This document shows positions 24,228 to 34,541 of a stretch of DNA of 64,000 nucleotides, piece by piece. Under the pieces are notes generated by a model, which made no database searches, had not been told where the DNA came from, and was given only the letters and a program-made list of their open reading frames with translations. Position 1 is the first letter of the stretch, and every line of letters begins with the position of its first letter. The DNA is from Oegoconia quadripuncta (taxonomy: Eukaryota; Arthropoda; Insecta; Lepidoptera; Autostichidae), in contig OX438743.1 of assembly GCA_949316235.1 (NCBI GenBank), forward strand, positions 34,193,242 to 34,257,241, in the 5' to 3' direction. Made by a program: the position numbers and the translations under genes.

Positions 24228-24350
24228 CGTGTTTGTTTGTTTGTAAACGCTTTATTGTACTTCATACATTTGTATACATCGATAAATTAAATGTAAATTA
24301 AAATTAAGTACAAAGGCGGACTTATCCCATAATGGGATCTCTTCCAGTCA
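24228..24350 (-). repeat. LINE 3' end
   Basis: GTAAACGCTTTATTGTACTT, then AGTACAAAGGCGGACTTATC, CATAATGGGATCTCTTCCAG and TCAACC. The same 3' terminus as at 14998-15095, minus orientation. It is preceded by (GTTT)n. Confidence 0.65.
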
Positions 24351-24764
24351 ACCTTGGTAAATATAAACGAACACATTGACTGGGCGTACAAAAACCTAAA
24401 CATTTTCATTAAAACTATGAATCTACATATTATATACCTACTATACTACAATAGATATGTATACTTACTTACATAATTAGATACATACATAAATATAATA
24501 CATACTTATACAATATATAATATAAAATTGTGAACCTCCAAAAAAAAATATATATATAATTCTATATACCTATTCACAGTTGAAATCTATAGTGTAACAG
24601 TTTAAGATTCGTATTTATAATATTAGTTTGATATTCGTTTGTAGTTTTATATTCAAATCTACTGTATCATACCTTTTCCGTAGCTCAAAGTAAATAACAT
24701 TAGGTTTACAGAATGCATCTACGTATCGATTTAGGGTATATGATTGGTGGTTTTTTCAATATCC

Positions 24765-24845
24765 GCCTTACTAGCTACCACCGTCTTATTTAAGTCTGCC
24801 GCCTAGTAACACTTAATAGCATTGTTGTGTTCCGTATTCTGTTAC
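24765..24845 (+). repeat. SINE-B internal fragment
   Basis: CTAGCTACCACCGTCTTATT, TAAGTCTGCCGCC and AATAGCATTGTTGTGTTCCG match the middle of SINE-B (sense) at 44500-44828. Head and tail are missing. Downstream, 24846-25340 holds nothing recognised. Confidence 0.55.
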
Positions 24846-25384
24846 TCATTGGAGCGAGCGGGAGTGAAGACAGCGACAAGTGAAACGTAGTGTGGAACAC
24901 CCCCGGGCTAGATGTAGCAAATCTTCACAAGATGGTTAGTCTACAAGAAAAGTACCTACACAATACTTAACGCTATAATTCGATTACAGCAGCCGTACGC
25001 TGTAAAAGCTCGCTTGCGTTCGATCGAAAATACGGAATATTGGGTCTTTACCTATGAAATTGGAGTATTTTTTTCTTCGTTAATCATATGTACCAATTCC
25101 TGCGATTTCCAATTTGTTTTTTATTTGGAAAATGGAATATTATTTCAAGGTTCACATGAAATATTTTTTAATTTCTGAGCTAAATCACAAAATAAAAAAT
25201 TTTTTAACAGAGCTGCTTCCCATAATCATTTCTTAGATTCCTGAAACTTTTATAAAGCGGTTACTTTTAAAAATTAACGCTTCCTATACTTAACTTAATA
25301 ACACAAATACAAAACGCCAATTTCATAGGTAAGGACCTAATGTTAAAGGCCTATAAATGTCATGTATAGATTGAAATAAATGAT

Positions 25385-25597
25385 AGATGAACTCGAATTG
25401 GTCCCTTCTTCATATTCTTCTATTAGCGAGTCGATGGCAAAAACATCAAATTCTTGAGGACCAGCATGTGGCCACACGTAGAGCACAGTATGTGGCATCA
25501 TAGAGGTACTGTAGCGTACAAGTGTCGGGACACGAAGGGCAGCATAGAAGATGCTTCGTAGTTTGTGGTGTCTCAGCGCACAAACATAGTAATACAT
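25385..25597 (-). CDS. Weak candidate coding exon, unidentified
   Basis: An 84-codon open frame on the minus strand with a protein-like peptide: ALRHHKLRSIFYAALRVPTL is followed by a hydrophobic/aromatic segment (VLYVWPHAGP) and an acidic stretch (LIEEYEEG). An acceptor-like AG (GTGCGCTGAG) lies just inside the frame, but no good splice donor is seen before the frame closes. It is on the same strand as, and 4 kb upstream of, the candidate terminal exon at 21388-21634, so the two could belong to one gene. There is no phase evidence for that. The family is not recognised and this may be a chance frame. Confidence 0.2.
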
Positions 25598-25694
25598 AAA
25601 GACCGATAAGACCGATAGAGATAGATAAGAAAATACATATAGCCGTAAAAATGGTCGGTTAAAAATGATTCGACGTGGTTGAAAGAAACGCTAC

Positions 25695-25815
25695 GTCAAA
25701 GTTCCCCAAAATAAGATAGAAGTTTCCGGGTCACAGTACGCTTACATCTTCGGCCTCGGCTTCCTTAAACATCAGGTGTGATTGAAGTCAAGTTCTAACA
25801 AGTTTTGCATAACAA
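25695..25815 (+). repeat. SINE-B 3' half, degraded
   Basis: TTTCCGGGTCACAGTACGCT, ACATCTTCGGCCTCGGCTTC, AAACATCAGGTGTGATTGAA and GTTTTGCATAAC match the SINE-B sense 3' half in order. Confidence 0.65.
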
Positions 25816-25987
25816 AAAGTCACTTTGTTTGTCACAGAACACGATTGCTCCTATTGTTTATGCGCTTGACAGACAGATAAATGCAATGAACCCTGCCATT
25901 TGACATTCAACGAATGATGTCTTGTATCTTACGTTGAAATAAATGCTTGGAGTTTGCAGTACAGATTTTACAATAATATTTATAATT

Positions 25988-26043
25988 TTATTATTATTAT
26001 CAGGAGCCCATACTGTCCCACTGCTGGGCAAAGGCCTCCTCCT
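25988..26043 (-). repeat. LINE 3'-end fragment (other RTE-like family)
   Basis: ATTATTATCAGGAGCCCATAC and CCCACTGCTGGGCAAAGGCC. In reverse complement this is GGCCTTTGCCCAGCAGTGGG plus an (ATA)n tail, an ending typical of lepidopteran LINEs. It differs from the GTCCAGCAGTGGACT family at 57-60 kb. Confidence 0.5.
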
Positions 26044-26052
26044 TATAATATT

Positions 26053-26090
26053 TATTATTAGAATAATATTTGAGTATTATTCTAATAATA
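26053..26090. repeat. Perfect 16-bp-arm palindrome
   Basis: TATTATTAGAATAATA and TATTATTCTAATAATA are exact reverse complements separated by TTTGAG. It directly follows the LINE tail fragment. It could be a cruciform or an expanded AT microsatellite. Confidence 0.7.
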
Positions 26091-26457
26091 GATATATTTA
26101 TATTTAGTTGAGATATTTATATTTAGTTTTCATATAGTACTGTAGTCTTGTAAAATTATAAATAAACACGATTTAACCCTCAGATAGTTCAATAAAAATG
26201 CAGATAATTAATAACCACATCATTTAAAACTAAAAATAAAATAAAATTGTCACATGTTCAAGTGGCAGTCATTCGTAAAAATGTTCTCCACAGATCATTA
26301 TTCAAGTCTTATCTTTATTATCCCCCACTGAAAGAGAACTTTAATTGGTGCCACATGTTTAAAACGAATGTTTTGTCGCTGTCGACGACATCATTACATT
26401 TGGGAATGTGATGATCTTGTCAACGGGATGTTAAAGAATATAAGTTGGTATTATTAA

Positions 26458-26513
26458 CAAATAAAAATAATAAATATCTTTGCACATAGAGCCGTCTAAT
26501 TCCACACTATAGA
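26458..26513 (-). repeat. SINE-A 3' tail fragment
   Basis: AATAAATATCTTTGCACATA and CTAATTCCACACT match the 3' end of SINE-A (inverted). Short and diverged. Confidence 0.45.
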
Positions 26514-26637
26514 TAGAGAGACAGATAAAACTGTATTGGCATTACAATTATACATACAGTTATGCTATAAATATAAAACAATTTAAGGACGATTAAAACC
26601 TAAAGTAACGGATTAAAGACACATATACAACAAAAAA

Positions 26638-26760
26638 TTTCCCCAACTCACATTGGGTCAGTGTGGTGCACTATGGCCCATACTCTATACCATACATATA
26701 CAAGGGAAGGCGTATATCCCTGCAGCGGGATGTTTACGGGCTGATGACGACGGACGTACA
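26638..26760 (+). repeat. LINE 3'-terminal fragment, second family
   Basis: CCCCAACTCACATTGGGTC, ACTATGGCCCATACTC, CCCTGCAGCGGGATGTTTAC and GGGCTGATGACGACGG. Sister copy of 1175-1290. The overall order is identical, which fixes the repeat as a real family. Confidence 0.55.
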
Positions 26761-26857
26761 ACAAATTCATATATGTGCCGCAGTAATACAAAAAGGTTAT
26801 AGCTCAGTGTATGAATTTATCCAATAATAGGGTAAAGCAATGGTATTCTACTACTAC

Positions 26858-27322
26858 TACTAAGCAACTATGCTTACTCGTATATTATACGGATGGTTCA
26901 TATACTACACAAATACTTTTTTTTGTAAATAAATACATCTAACTAATATTATAAATGCAAAAGTTGTTGTATATGTATTTGTTTGTTGCTCAATCACGGC
27001 AAAACGGATGAACGGATGAACGGATTTAGATGAAATTTGGTATATGAGTATAGGTAGAATAAATAGGATATTTTTTATCACGATAAAGTGAGTGTGGGAT
27101 AAACGAATAACCGCGATAAAGTTATTCCACGCAGGCGAAGCCGCGGGCGGAAAGCTAGTATAATAAATAACTAAATAAATAAATAAAAAACATCCATATC
27201 TCGCGTAAACATGATCGTATTCAACATATAAACATATTATACGACTATAGCGGGTTTCGAACCTGCCACCTTTTTAGTAATGCCGTCAGAGTTTCTAATC
27301 ACTGCACCAAACATGTCGTCTA
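26858..27322 (-). repeat. SINE-A copy split by a nested insertion
   Basis: The SINE tail half lies at 26858-26940 (CTAAGCAACTATGC, GGATGGTTCATATACTACAC, TTTGTAAATAAATACATC). The head half lies at 27170-27322 (CATCCATATCTCGCGTAAAC, GGGTTTCGAACCTGCC, ATCACTGCACCAAACATGTC). Between them sits a LEP1-like element, so the SINE is the older insertion. The head has lost the exact B-box sequence. Confidence 0.65.
26941..27165 (-). repeat. LEP1/MINE-like element nested in SINE-A
   Basis: Runs from AACTAATATTATAAATGC through GCTCAATCACGGCAAAACGG, GGTATATGAGTATAGGTAG, GATAAAGTGAGTGTGGGAT and CCACGCAGGCGAAGCCGCGG to GCGGAAAGCTAGT. Both ends are present, making this the best complete example in the window for defining the element's boundaries: ACTAGCTTTCCGCC at one end and AATATTAGT at the other. 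Confidence 0.7.
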
Positions 27323-27735
27323 AATTTAATTATTACCATCATATCAACCATCATTTTTAGATAATTTAAATATATTCTATAATAAAATAGAAATGAATTA
27401 TTTAATCTTTGTTTTATCTTTAAAATATTGAACTACCTTGCGGTTTGGTTCCAGGATATTATTCCCGAAAAAGAAATGTAGTTAAATTCTTTATCACCGA
27501 AATTTATGGCTGGAGTAACGGAAGTTCGAAGTGTAAAGGAAATTGAAATAAATCTACCACAGATGCTCAGAGTCATTCACAGCCCGTAAAAAGTGCACTG
27601 TGAAAGGGTTATAAAACTTTAACTCTCCGTATACCAAAATAGAATCAATATTGGAAATATTATCATTATATAATTAGTAACTATATCTTATGCATGGACA
27701 ACTCCAGCAGTAAACGGTGATATCGTGATAATGCT
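27323..27735. other. No gene recognised
   Basis: AT-rich sequence with no repeat identified. Confidence 0.35.
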
Positions 27736-27739
27736 AATT

Positions 27740-28265
27740 CTGTCTAAAGGTCATCCTTGGCGGAAGGTGCAAGGGCACAGTGGGCATAGCAAGTGCGCCA
27801 TATTTTCTGAAAGGTTCCACAATCGTAGTGCTTTTGTGAGTGGTCCAAGAATCCCGGTTCGCCAGGTTCGCTCTGCAGCAACCGGCCAAGGTCCTCAAGC
27901 GAAGCGTCATCCAGGGGACCAATCGCGCGACCAGTTTTACCGTTCGAACGGAACGTTTTTGGTTTGGGTTTAGCTTTAGTTTAGCTGATGAAAAAAATGG
28001 TATCGCGCTATTTTTAGTGACCAAACCTAAAATGTGTAGAGCTAACCACTAGTATAAAAAAAATAGGTTCATTTCCGTTCAAATGATTAGCGCGATACGA
28101 AATGTGTTTAATATAACGTTTTTGGTTATGGTTTAGCTTTGGTATTATCGTTCAAACTTAGCGCGATCGGCCCCCAGGTCAAGCACCGCAGTTTATAACC
28201 AGGCGGTAAGGCCTCTCTTGGTTCACCAAACCCCGGGGTGAGCTGGGCATTTTGCTAATTCGATG
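27740..28265 (-). repeat. GC-rich block of unknown origin split by an insertion
   Basis: Two GC-rich flanks, 27740-27921 and 28173-28265, differ sharply from the AT-rich surroundings. Both carry sequence on either side of a GCGCGA/GCGATCGG junction, and they look like one block interrupted by the AT-rich insert at 27922-28172. Open frames exist on both strands (for example 27734-28024 minus) but run through the insert, so they are not one protein. It may be part of an old LINE or other repeat. No second copy is seen in this window. Confidence 0.35.
27922..28172. mobile_element. Candidate small DNA element with GCGCGAT ends
   Basis: Begins near ATCGCGCGACC and ends AGCGCGATCGG, so the termini are short inverted repeats. 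It contains a direct repeat, AACGTTTTTGGTTTGGGTTT against AACGTTTTTGGTTATGGTTT, each followed by a TAGCTTT motif. Further internal GCGCGATA/TATCGCGC motifs occur at about 28000 and 28092. The layout suggests a MITE-like unit, possibly partly duplicated. The boundaries are tentative. Confidence 0.4.
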
Positions 28266-28431
28266 ACAACCCGCTATATCGAAAGAATTATCGAACGCTC
28301 AACCAACACAGAGCACCAATAGGAAATTAGCGGTTAACACATAGAGTACCATGCTGTAAACACAATTAAACATTAATGACTTTCTTAATAAAATTTGTAA
28401 AATTAAAATAAATATTGTTTCCATTTGTAAT

Positions 28432-28620
28432 CTTTTTCACCACAGAAGAAAAACGACGGATATTATGTATTTGGTGGCGATGTGTATGTATGTGTGTGTC
28501 CAGTCTTTGTCCGGGTGTACGATTACATCAGTAATACGTGATCCGATTTGAGTGCGGTTTTCTTTATATTAAAGACTAAACGAAGGGACAGATTCTTATC
28601 CATTTTTGATTTATTTAGCG
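28432..28620 (+). repeat. Dispersed repeat family R2
   Basis: Contains GAAAAACGACGGATATTATG, GTGTGTGTCCAGTCTTTGTC, ATCAGTAATACGTGATCCG, GATTTGAGTGCGGTTTTC and AACGAAGGGACAG. The same order occurs at 45890-46060, and its first part at 50160-50235. Non-coding; class unknown. Confidence 0.6.
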
Positions 28621-28833
28621 TTTAATAATGTTTTTGTGTATTTCGTTGATATCATAAACTTTCGAACGTTGTAAATTTTTATTTATATCAAATATTAAAC
28701 ATTTTTTTTTCAATCATGCATCATTAATACTATTCAAATTACTTTGGCGACCGAATGGTCAAATATATGTTAAGAAAAAGGAAAGAATCCATAATTCATT
28801 TTACGATCGTACTATAATATCAAAAAAAAAATA

Positions 28834-29040
28834 GATTATCATAAATAAATAAAATAAAAATATCCTTGGACATACACACAGCGCCACGTAGTGCCACAGT
28901 AAGTCACTCGGCTTCTATTTTGGATACCAGATTGTTGGTATACTATACGAATACATTTTTTTGTAAATGTATTCATTTTTACAAATGCAAACATCCATAC
29001 CTCGGCTATACATGTCCGTATTCATAACACAAACATAGAC
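28834..29040 (-). repeat. SINE-A, head truncated
   Basis: AAAATATCCTTGGACATACA, CACAGCGCCACGTAGTGCC, GGATACCAGATTGTTGGTAT, CATCCATACCTCGGC and TACATGTCCGTATTC. It stops before the tRNA-like head. Confidence 0.7.
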
Positions 29041-30300
29041 AGAAACAAATGAAGTTTATGAAGGTATATATAGAAAGGTGAATCGTGAATGTTGTTTTAA
29101 GCTTTAAATTTTTAATATTTTTCGCATGTCAGCGAAACCTCATTTGGGATAATTACCGTGACGTTTTGTATGTAGGATGCCAGTTAAAATAATTTTGATA
29201 CAGACTGTACCTAATTCATTGAATCTGCCTACACAATCTTCATCTATAACATAAATTGTATTTCTCCGTGTCCATGAATCATACGTAGGTATCTCGCATG
29301 TCAGGATTTAATTGTACATTCTAAATTTGTATGTCTACTGTCCTGAATTGACTTTACGACGTATTTGTATTATAAAACGGTGTGACATATAGTCTGTCTG
29401 AGTTGTAATTTTGCTGTGTAATGGTGCGTCCAGAGTACGTATTATGACGTACGGCTTTGCGCAAAATGAGATGATCAACGCTGTTCAAGAGACAGGTTTA
29501 TTAGTGGGTGTTATTGTTTTTTTTTAAACATAATTTCCTGTGCTTAAATTGATGTTTAGCAAATTTTGTTTAAAGCACCAGAGTAGAATGAATTTAATTA
29601 GCTTTGTTACATGAAAATAACAGATTCTTGTACTAATTATTTTGGAAGGAAATACCTACGTTACTCACCTAAGTAAAATAATAATGTAAATTTAGACGAG
29701 GTAGGTACTTTAATGAATAACGTTTGCTTTACTTTATACCATAGACTTTACAAAGTGGAATAAGAAAAAAGAAGTAAATAAAAAAAAACTGAAAATAAAA
29801 AAAACAAGTCTAAGTTTCATTTTGTTAAGCAATCTTGTAGGCACCTTGTGAAATAGTGTTTTTAATCGTTACCTACATAAACAATTAATAAATTGTTATG
29901 ATTCATACAACACCAGTACGAGCATGTGGATATCATTTTGCCACCCGCCCTAACCGCTAGGTTGTCCGGTGTGATGAGACCACTATGCACTCAATACACT
30001 ATACATAATTTTAATATATTATTTTGCTACATATTATTACAAAAATTTCATGTATACAAGTAACATGCCTTCAAAACTTATTTTATAGTTTTTAACACTA
30101 TCATTTAAACTCCATGGTTTCCATAGGCAATTTTTTTTCATTGAAAATATTTGGCAACAATTATTTCCATTACGTATTCCGTACACATTATTAGTGGGTA
30201 AATTATATACCGGTAAATACGACAGGTATTTTAATGTTTGGACACCCAACCGCTTGTTTGGGCTACCCTATTTGGGATAAAGGTCATGAAATATGTATGT
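29041..30300. other. No gene recognised
   Basis: 1.3 kb of AT-rich DNA. Poly-A/poly-T tracts near 29510 and 29765-29815. The open frame 30037-30249 (minus) has no recognisable feature. Confidence 0.35.
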
Positions 30301-30307
30301 AATAACA

Positions 30308-30545
30308 ATCATGATCATATCAGCTACAGGACGTCCACTGCTGAAAATAGGCCCCACCCATAGATTTCCAGAGCGACTGTTTGAAGTCGCTGCGCGAAGC
30401 GGCCTGCATCCAGCGACCTCCCACGACCTTCATCAGGTTGTCCGTCCACCATGTGAGTGGACATCCTACGCTACGCTTGCTGGTGCGTGGTCTTCACTCG
30501 AGAACTTTAATGTCCCACCGCGGCCACCAGTTCTTCGTGTTATGT
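30308..30545 (-). pseudogene. RTE-type LINE 3'-end fragment
   Basis: CATATCAGCTACAGGACGTC, CACTGCTGAAAATAGGCCCC, GCGGCCTGCATCCAGCGACC, CATCAGGTTGTCCGTCCACC and ACTCGAGAACTTTAATGTCC. Read on the minus strand this is the C-terminal coding region after the RT domain (a WRPRTSKRSVG-like stretch followed by a FQQWT-like end), then the stop and a degraded tail. It matches the corresponding part of the 57-60 kb element with many differences, so it is an older insertion of the same family. Confidence 0.7.
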
Positions 30546-30717
30546 GCCCTGCCTACTGCAACTTTTACTTATTAATAACAATTATAAGTCTAAAAACCAA
30601 AAACCCGACAGCATATTTTGTATTTTGCGGGCGCTGCGCTCGATTTTTTTACCATAAAACGTATCGAAAATTGTTCAGCCGTTTAGGCTGCGGGATGTAA
30701 CATAGGAATTTACATAA

Positions 30718-30960
30718 ATAAATAATAATTACAAATATCCTTAGACAGACAGTTCCACACTAAGCAACTAGACTTATATTATGGATACCAGATGGTTGAT
30801 ATACTACATAAATATTTTTTTTTGTATATAAATACAATATAAAAGAAAAACAACCATAACTCGGGTACACATGTCCGTATTCTTCATACAAATAGCGGAA
30901 TTCGACCCCACGACGTTTTTGGTATTGCACGCACCGTACACCAAACGTGGTCATATCCAT
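30718..30960 (-). repeat. SINE-A, degraded head
   Basis: AAATATCCTTAGACAGACAG, AGCAACTAGACTTATATTAT, ATACCAGATGGTTGATATAC, CATAACTCGGGTACACATGT, CGGAATTCGACCCC and ACACCAAACGTGGTC. Complete in outline; the B-box region is mutated. Confidence 0.7.
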
Positions 30961-31439
30961 ACATACATACCACTACACTAGAAACAATACCTACCCTCTT
31001 TCCTGGGGCTGGCGTGTAAAAATAGAAATGACGTTTACTACATTTTCTTCCGCAATGGTTTCCCTCTATAAATATTACTCTGTTATGTTATTAATGTCCG
31101 TACATTTGTCACAATCTGTCTCGTAGATAGTCGAGGTGACGGACTCTATGTTACCTCATCATCGCGATATTACGTTGGAGAAATTTTGAATATCTGCTAA
31201 TAACGTTCTAAATTCTGGGCTATATTAGAACTTTTGTCACTTTAGAAACGAAATAATTTAGCATTTTGAAGCTTCGTTCAAAACTTTGACTAATTTCCTG
31301 ATTATCAATAAAGTTAAAATTTTGCATAAGTATGTAAGTCGGATCAAAAAATTAATAACATCCCCTGTACACTGTATGACAATAAAATTCTATTCTATGA
31401 TGACAACGCAATTTTTATGATGTTATGACGAGCTGGTCC
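30961..31439. other. No gene recognised
   Basis: AT-rich, no repeat with a second copy. Confidence 0.35.
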
Positions 31440-31790
31440 GATGAAACTCCTAATAAAATAATGCAACCCGATTGAATTCGGGCTCATGATTTGTAGTTTG
31501 ATTGTAGCTATCAAGGAGCTAATGATGGAGTCAGAATGTGGTTACAGAAACTCAGATGATGGAGCCGGGATGTAAGGACTGGAACTCTCTGGTGTCAAAA
31601 GGCAAGATAGTCAAATTTGGGCTAGTTTGTTTTGTTGCCATGAGCACTTTTCATTACACATGGTGACGAGGGTCTAAAGATGGAGCCACAAGATTGCCAG
31701 TGGAACTCCATGATTTATGTTACTCGTCTTTGTACTAGAATAATGTGTGATAATCATGATGGAATGTCAAATGCTTGTTTCTAAAGTATT
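31440..31790. repeat. Dispersed repeat family R3
   Basis: Contains ACAGAAACTCAGATGATGG, GGAGCCGGGATGTAAGG and TAGAATAATGTGTGATAATC, then ATGATGGAATGTC and GCTTGTTTCTAAAG. The same blocks recur at 41940-42255 with different spacing. Class unknown, no open frame. Confidence 0.4.
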
Positions 31791-31825
31791 TTTAATGTAA
31801 ATCTAATAAGTTATACATTAAAAAT

Positions 31826-31937
31826 ATTTAAAGAAAGAAATAAGATCTGTATTAATAATATAGAACTATTTCTATATTAATTAGTAACAAGTTCTATATT
31901 TATTAATATTATTCTTTATTTCTTTAATATGGTTATT
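31826..31937. repeat. Imperfect hairpin, ~40-bp arms
   Basis: AAAGAAAGAAATAAG...ATTAATAATATAGAAC pairs with GTTCTATATTTATTAATAT...CTTTATTTCTTT around an AT-rich loop. Very low GC, so it may be chance symmetry in AT DNA, although the GTTCTATA/TATAGAAC core is exact. It abuts the end of repeat R3. Confidence 0.45.
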
Positions 31938-32325
31938 ATTCAAGTTACAGTAAAAAGAGATTGAACATTCGATATAGGTACAGTAGAGACAGTAAAGATT
32001 TATTACGTAAGGTTCTAGAATACTAAGTAGCAATCTTTATAGACACTGTTTTATTAGACATTACTGTAGTTACTCTTCTCGAACATTTGAATACGGTAGG
32101 TTAGCCTGACGATGATTTATTAAATGGATAGTAAAATTAATCTGCATCCTACACTGCAACTGTTGTACCTAATCATGTAAACATAGTAACAAGCTGGCCT
32201 GTTACTATGTAACAAGCGGGGTTGTAAACATGCAAGCATTTTAACTAAATGGAAACTAGTGGCTTTACAGAAAATAACAACGAAATGAAAAAGTTACATT
32301 TTGTATAAAATACATTACTCAATTG
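31938..32325. other. No gene recognised
   Basis: AT-rich DNA with a small local duplication (GTAACAAGC near 32187-32219). Confidence 0.35.
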
Positions 32326-32329
32326 TTAT

Positions 32330-32480
32330 AAATAATAAATAAATATATAAATATCTTTAGACATACACACAGCGCCATCTAGTTCCACAGTAAGCAACTA
32401 TAGGCTTGTGTTGTGGATACCAGATGGTTGATATACTATTTAAATACTTTTTTTTTGTAATAAATACCTACTTATTATAA
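32330..32480 (-). repeat. SINE-A, 3' half only
   Basis: AAATATCTTTAGACATACAC, CAGCGCCATCTAGTTCCAC, AGCAACTATAGGCTTGTGTT and ACCAGATGGTTGATATAC are close to the consensus inferred from the other copies. The head is missing. Confidence 0.75.
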
Positions 32481-33125
32481 ATGAAAAAAAGTTAAAAGTT
32501 AGAATGTTGTTGTGATGGTAAGTTTTTACCGTATCTCTGTAACAAGTTTGTTCCAGGTTACTTGGACCCTTGTTAAAATTTCATGGTAGGCATGTCTGCC
32601 AACTTCGAAATATCCGACATTTTAAGGCATAGCTTAATCCAGCTTAAAACTTAGTATTTTTTATTTATTTTGAAGTCTTACAGCTTATGAATATAGTCTA
32701 TGAACTTCAGTCTATTGCAGTAAACAAACTATTTACAAGATATCTATTATAATTAGATTCGATTTATTGAACTATTTTTTTTCTTATACATTAATAGGCC
32801 CAGAAACTATGAGTTAAAGATACTTAGTTATCTATATTATGTCGCCTGATTTTGTCAAGCTCTGGTGGCATAAGCAAGTAGCAAATAACGTATTTGTTAT
32901 CGTCCGGCTTCATTAATCACTTCTGTCTTACTTAGTAGGTTTTCTATTTTTGCGTACTTTGTTTAGGTATTTTCTAATCATGTGTGGGGACCTTCTGATC
33001 TACAACTTGCCTATTTTATTCAGATTTGTCAAAGTTTTTTGCGTTTAATAAAGAAAACTATGTGTTGTTACCCAAATCTTGACATACCATAATATCTACC
33101 TATCATTTTACTTATATACCTACTT
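32481..33125. other. No gene recognised
   Basis: AT-rich DNA without recognisable repeats. Confidence 0.35.
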
Positions 33126-33127
33126 AT

Positions 33128-33275
33128 TTTGTTCTTTATTGCACCAAAATATTACATACTAGGTTTCCGCCCGCGGCTTCGCCTGCGTAGAACAACTTTA
33201 TCGCAGAAATTTGTTTATTCCGGGAGAACTACTCACTTCTATCCAGGATATATTCTACCTATATACCAAATTTCA
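33128..33275 (+). repeat. LINE 3'-end stub joined to LEP1-like repeat
   Basis: TTGTTCTTTATTGCACCAAA (inverted LINE 3' terminus, 33128-33155) runs straight into ACTAGGTTTCCGCCCGCGGC, TTCGCCTGCGTAGAACAAC, TCTACCTATATACCAAATTT and CATCCAAATCCGTCC (LEP1-like). The junction suggests the LEP1-like element inserted into an older LINE fragment. Confidence 0.6.
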
Positions 33276-33395
33276 TCCAAATCCGTCCATACGTATGACG
33301 TATGTACGTCCAATAATATCACGAAATATTGGAGAGAGGTAATGCTCTTTTAGCCTTTTCTTAAATATTGCAATTGAAGGACTGTCCTGAAGTGG

Positions 33396-33455
33396 CCTCG
33401 CCTGCGTGGTATAACTTTATAGCGGATATGTTTAATTTGTTTATCCTGTGTGTTA
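33396..33455 (+). repeat. LEP1/MINE-like 5' fragment
   Basis: GGCCTCGCCTGCGTGGTATA then ACTTTATAGCGGATATGTTT. A short second copy of the LEP1-like 5' end, 240 bp after the first, with the same orientation. Confidence 0.55.
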
Positions 33456-34205
33456 TACGACACCCACTGGAAGAGACAGGTTGGTGTTGTTCTTTATACG
33501 TGCCGAAACCACATAACAATTTTATAATAATATATTACAAACCTACATAAGTAATTAAGCGCTATGTTTATATTAATATAACGTAAAAGTATGTAGTTAG
33601 TAAAGTAATATTACACTAAACTTAGGGGAACAAGAAACGAAAAATATTCTGATATACAAATTCGTAACCTTTCATCAATAAATCAGTTGATTTATTGACA
33701 GGCGCGTCCTATTCTTAACAGATTCAATATAATTTGTTAGCCAAATAATCCGGGATTTCGTTGCGAACCCCACGACACCATTAATAAAACCGTTCGCAAT
33801 AAATGCACGGGAGACAATTACCACAGCAGTCGAAACGAGCCAAATTTCACCCACATTATAGCAAATAATAGCAAACAGTAGGCGCTGTGTGTGTCACCCT
33901 CCGTTCTCTCCGTCGATATGTTACGCCTAAATCCCCTTTATATCTAAATGCACAACAGGATATCGAAAAAATCGTAGTCAGAAGCGTTAGGGCAAGAGCT
34001 GAGTACGCAATAATGTGAATATTTATGTCGAAGGCACGTGCTGATTTCCCATAATGGTAACATGAAATTCGCATATTGGTAATCGTAATATTTTTGGGAA
34101 TGTTTATTATACGTATTAGTTTAGATTAGGTTGTCTCTATCTCTCCAGACCCTCTTTGTATGCCAAAAGTTTGACATGGCTGAAGCAAGGCTTTAGATGT
34201 GATGC
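33456..34205. other. No gene recognised
   Basis: AT-rich DNA. The open frame 33856-34074 (minus) has no support. Confidence 0.3.
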
Positions 34206-34208
34206 TGA

Positions 34209-34541
34209 GTAGCGAGGATCAATGGGACCTCGTGCAAGCTCATATCGATCATAAAGCGTAAGGAGGCTCGGGATCGGGTGTTGGAAGTAGAGGAGCGCAA
34301 GGTGGCCGCGCTCATCTGAAAAGCATCCGAATTGAGATTGGGATATCCAGTACCTGGAGGGCACCTGGTGGCTGTCTGACGTGGTTTGGTCAAGTCCCAG
34401 ACAGCTGCCGAGAGGGTTGAGGCGAGAAGGGGCACTTTTAGCCGCAGAGTCCGGCACTACCTTCCTGTGAACATGGCCCATGCTTATATGGCTGTGTTAG
34501 TGGAACATGCAGACATGCAGGATGAATTTGAATTTGTGTAA
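34209..34541 (+). pseudogene. Frameshifted coding remnant of unknown family
   Basis: Two plus-strand frames read as decayed protein. 34209-34317 encodes a charged, coiled-coil-like stretch (KRKEARDRVLEVEERKVAAL) and ends in a stop. 34383-34541, after a frame change, encodes QTAAERVEARRGTFSRRVRHY, then YLPVNMAHAYMAVLVEHA, and stops after DEFEFV. The region is clearly more GC-rich than its flanks. The minus strand is also open here (34137-34481), but I take that as the antisense shadow because the plus-strand peptides have the more protein-like composition. The stop codon sits at the left edge of a long inverted repeat. The family is not recognised; it is probably mobile-element derived. Confidence 0.4.

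Noticed and set aside
30293..30700. 135-codon plus-strand open frame
   Set aside because: Antisense to an RTE 3'-end fragment; the minus strand carries the family's C-terminal motifs.
31826..31937. Long AT-rich hairpin as a microRNA precursor
   Set aside because: Composition is almost purely A/T and the arms have several gaps; AT-rich symmetry or a MITE end is more likely.
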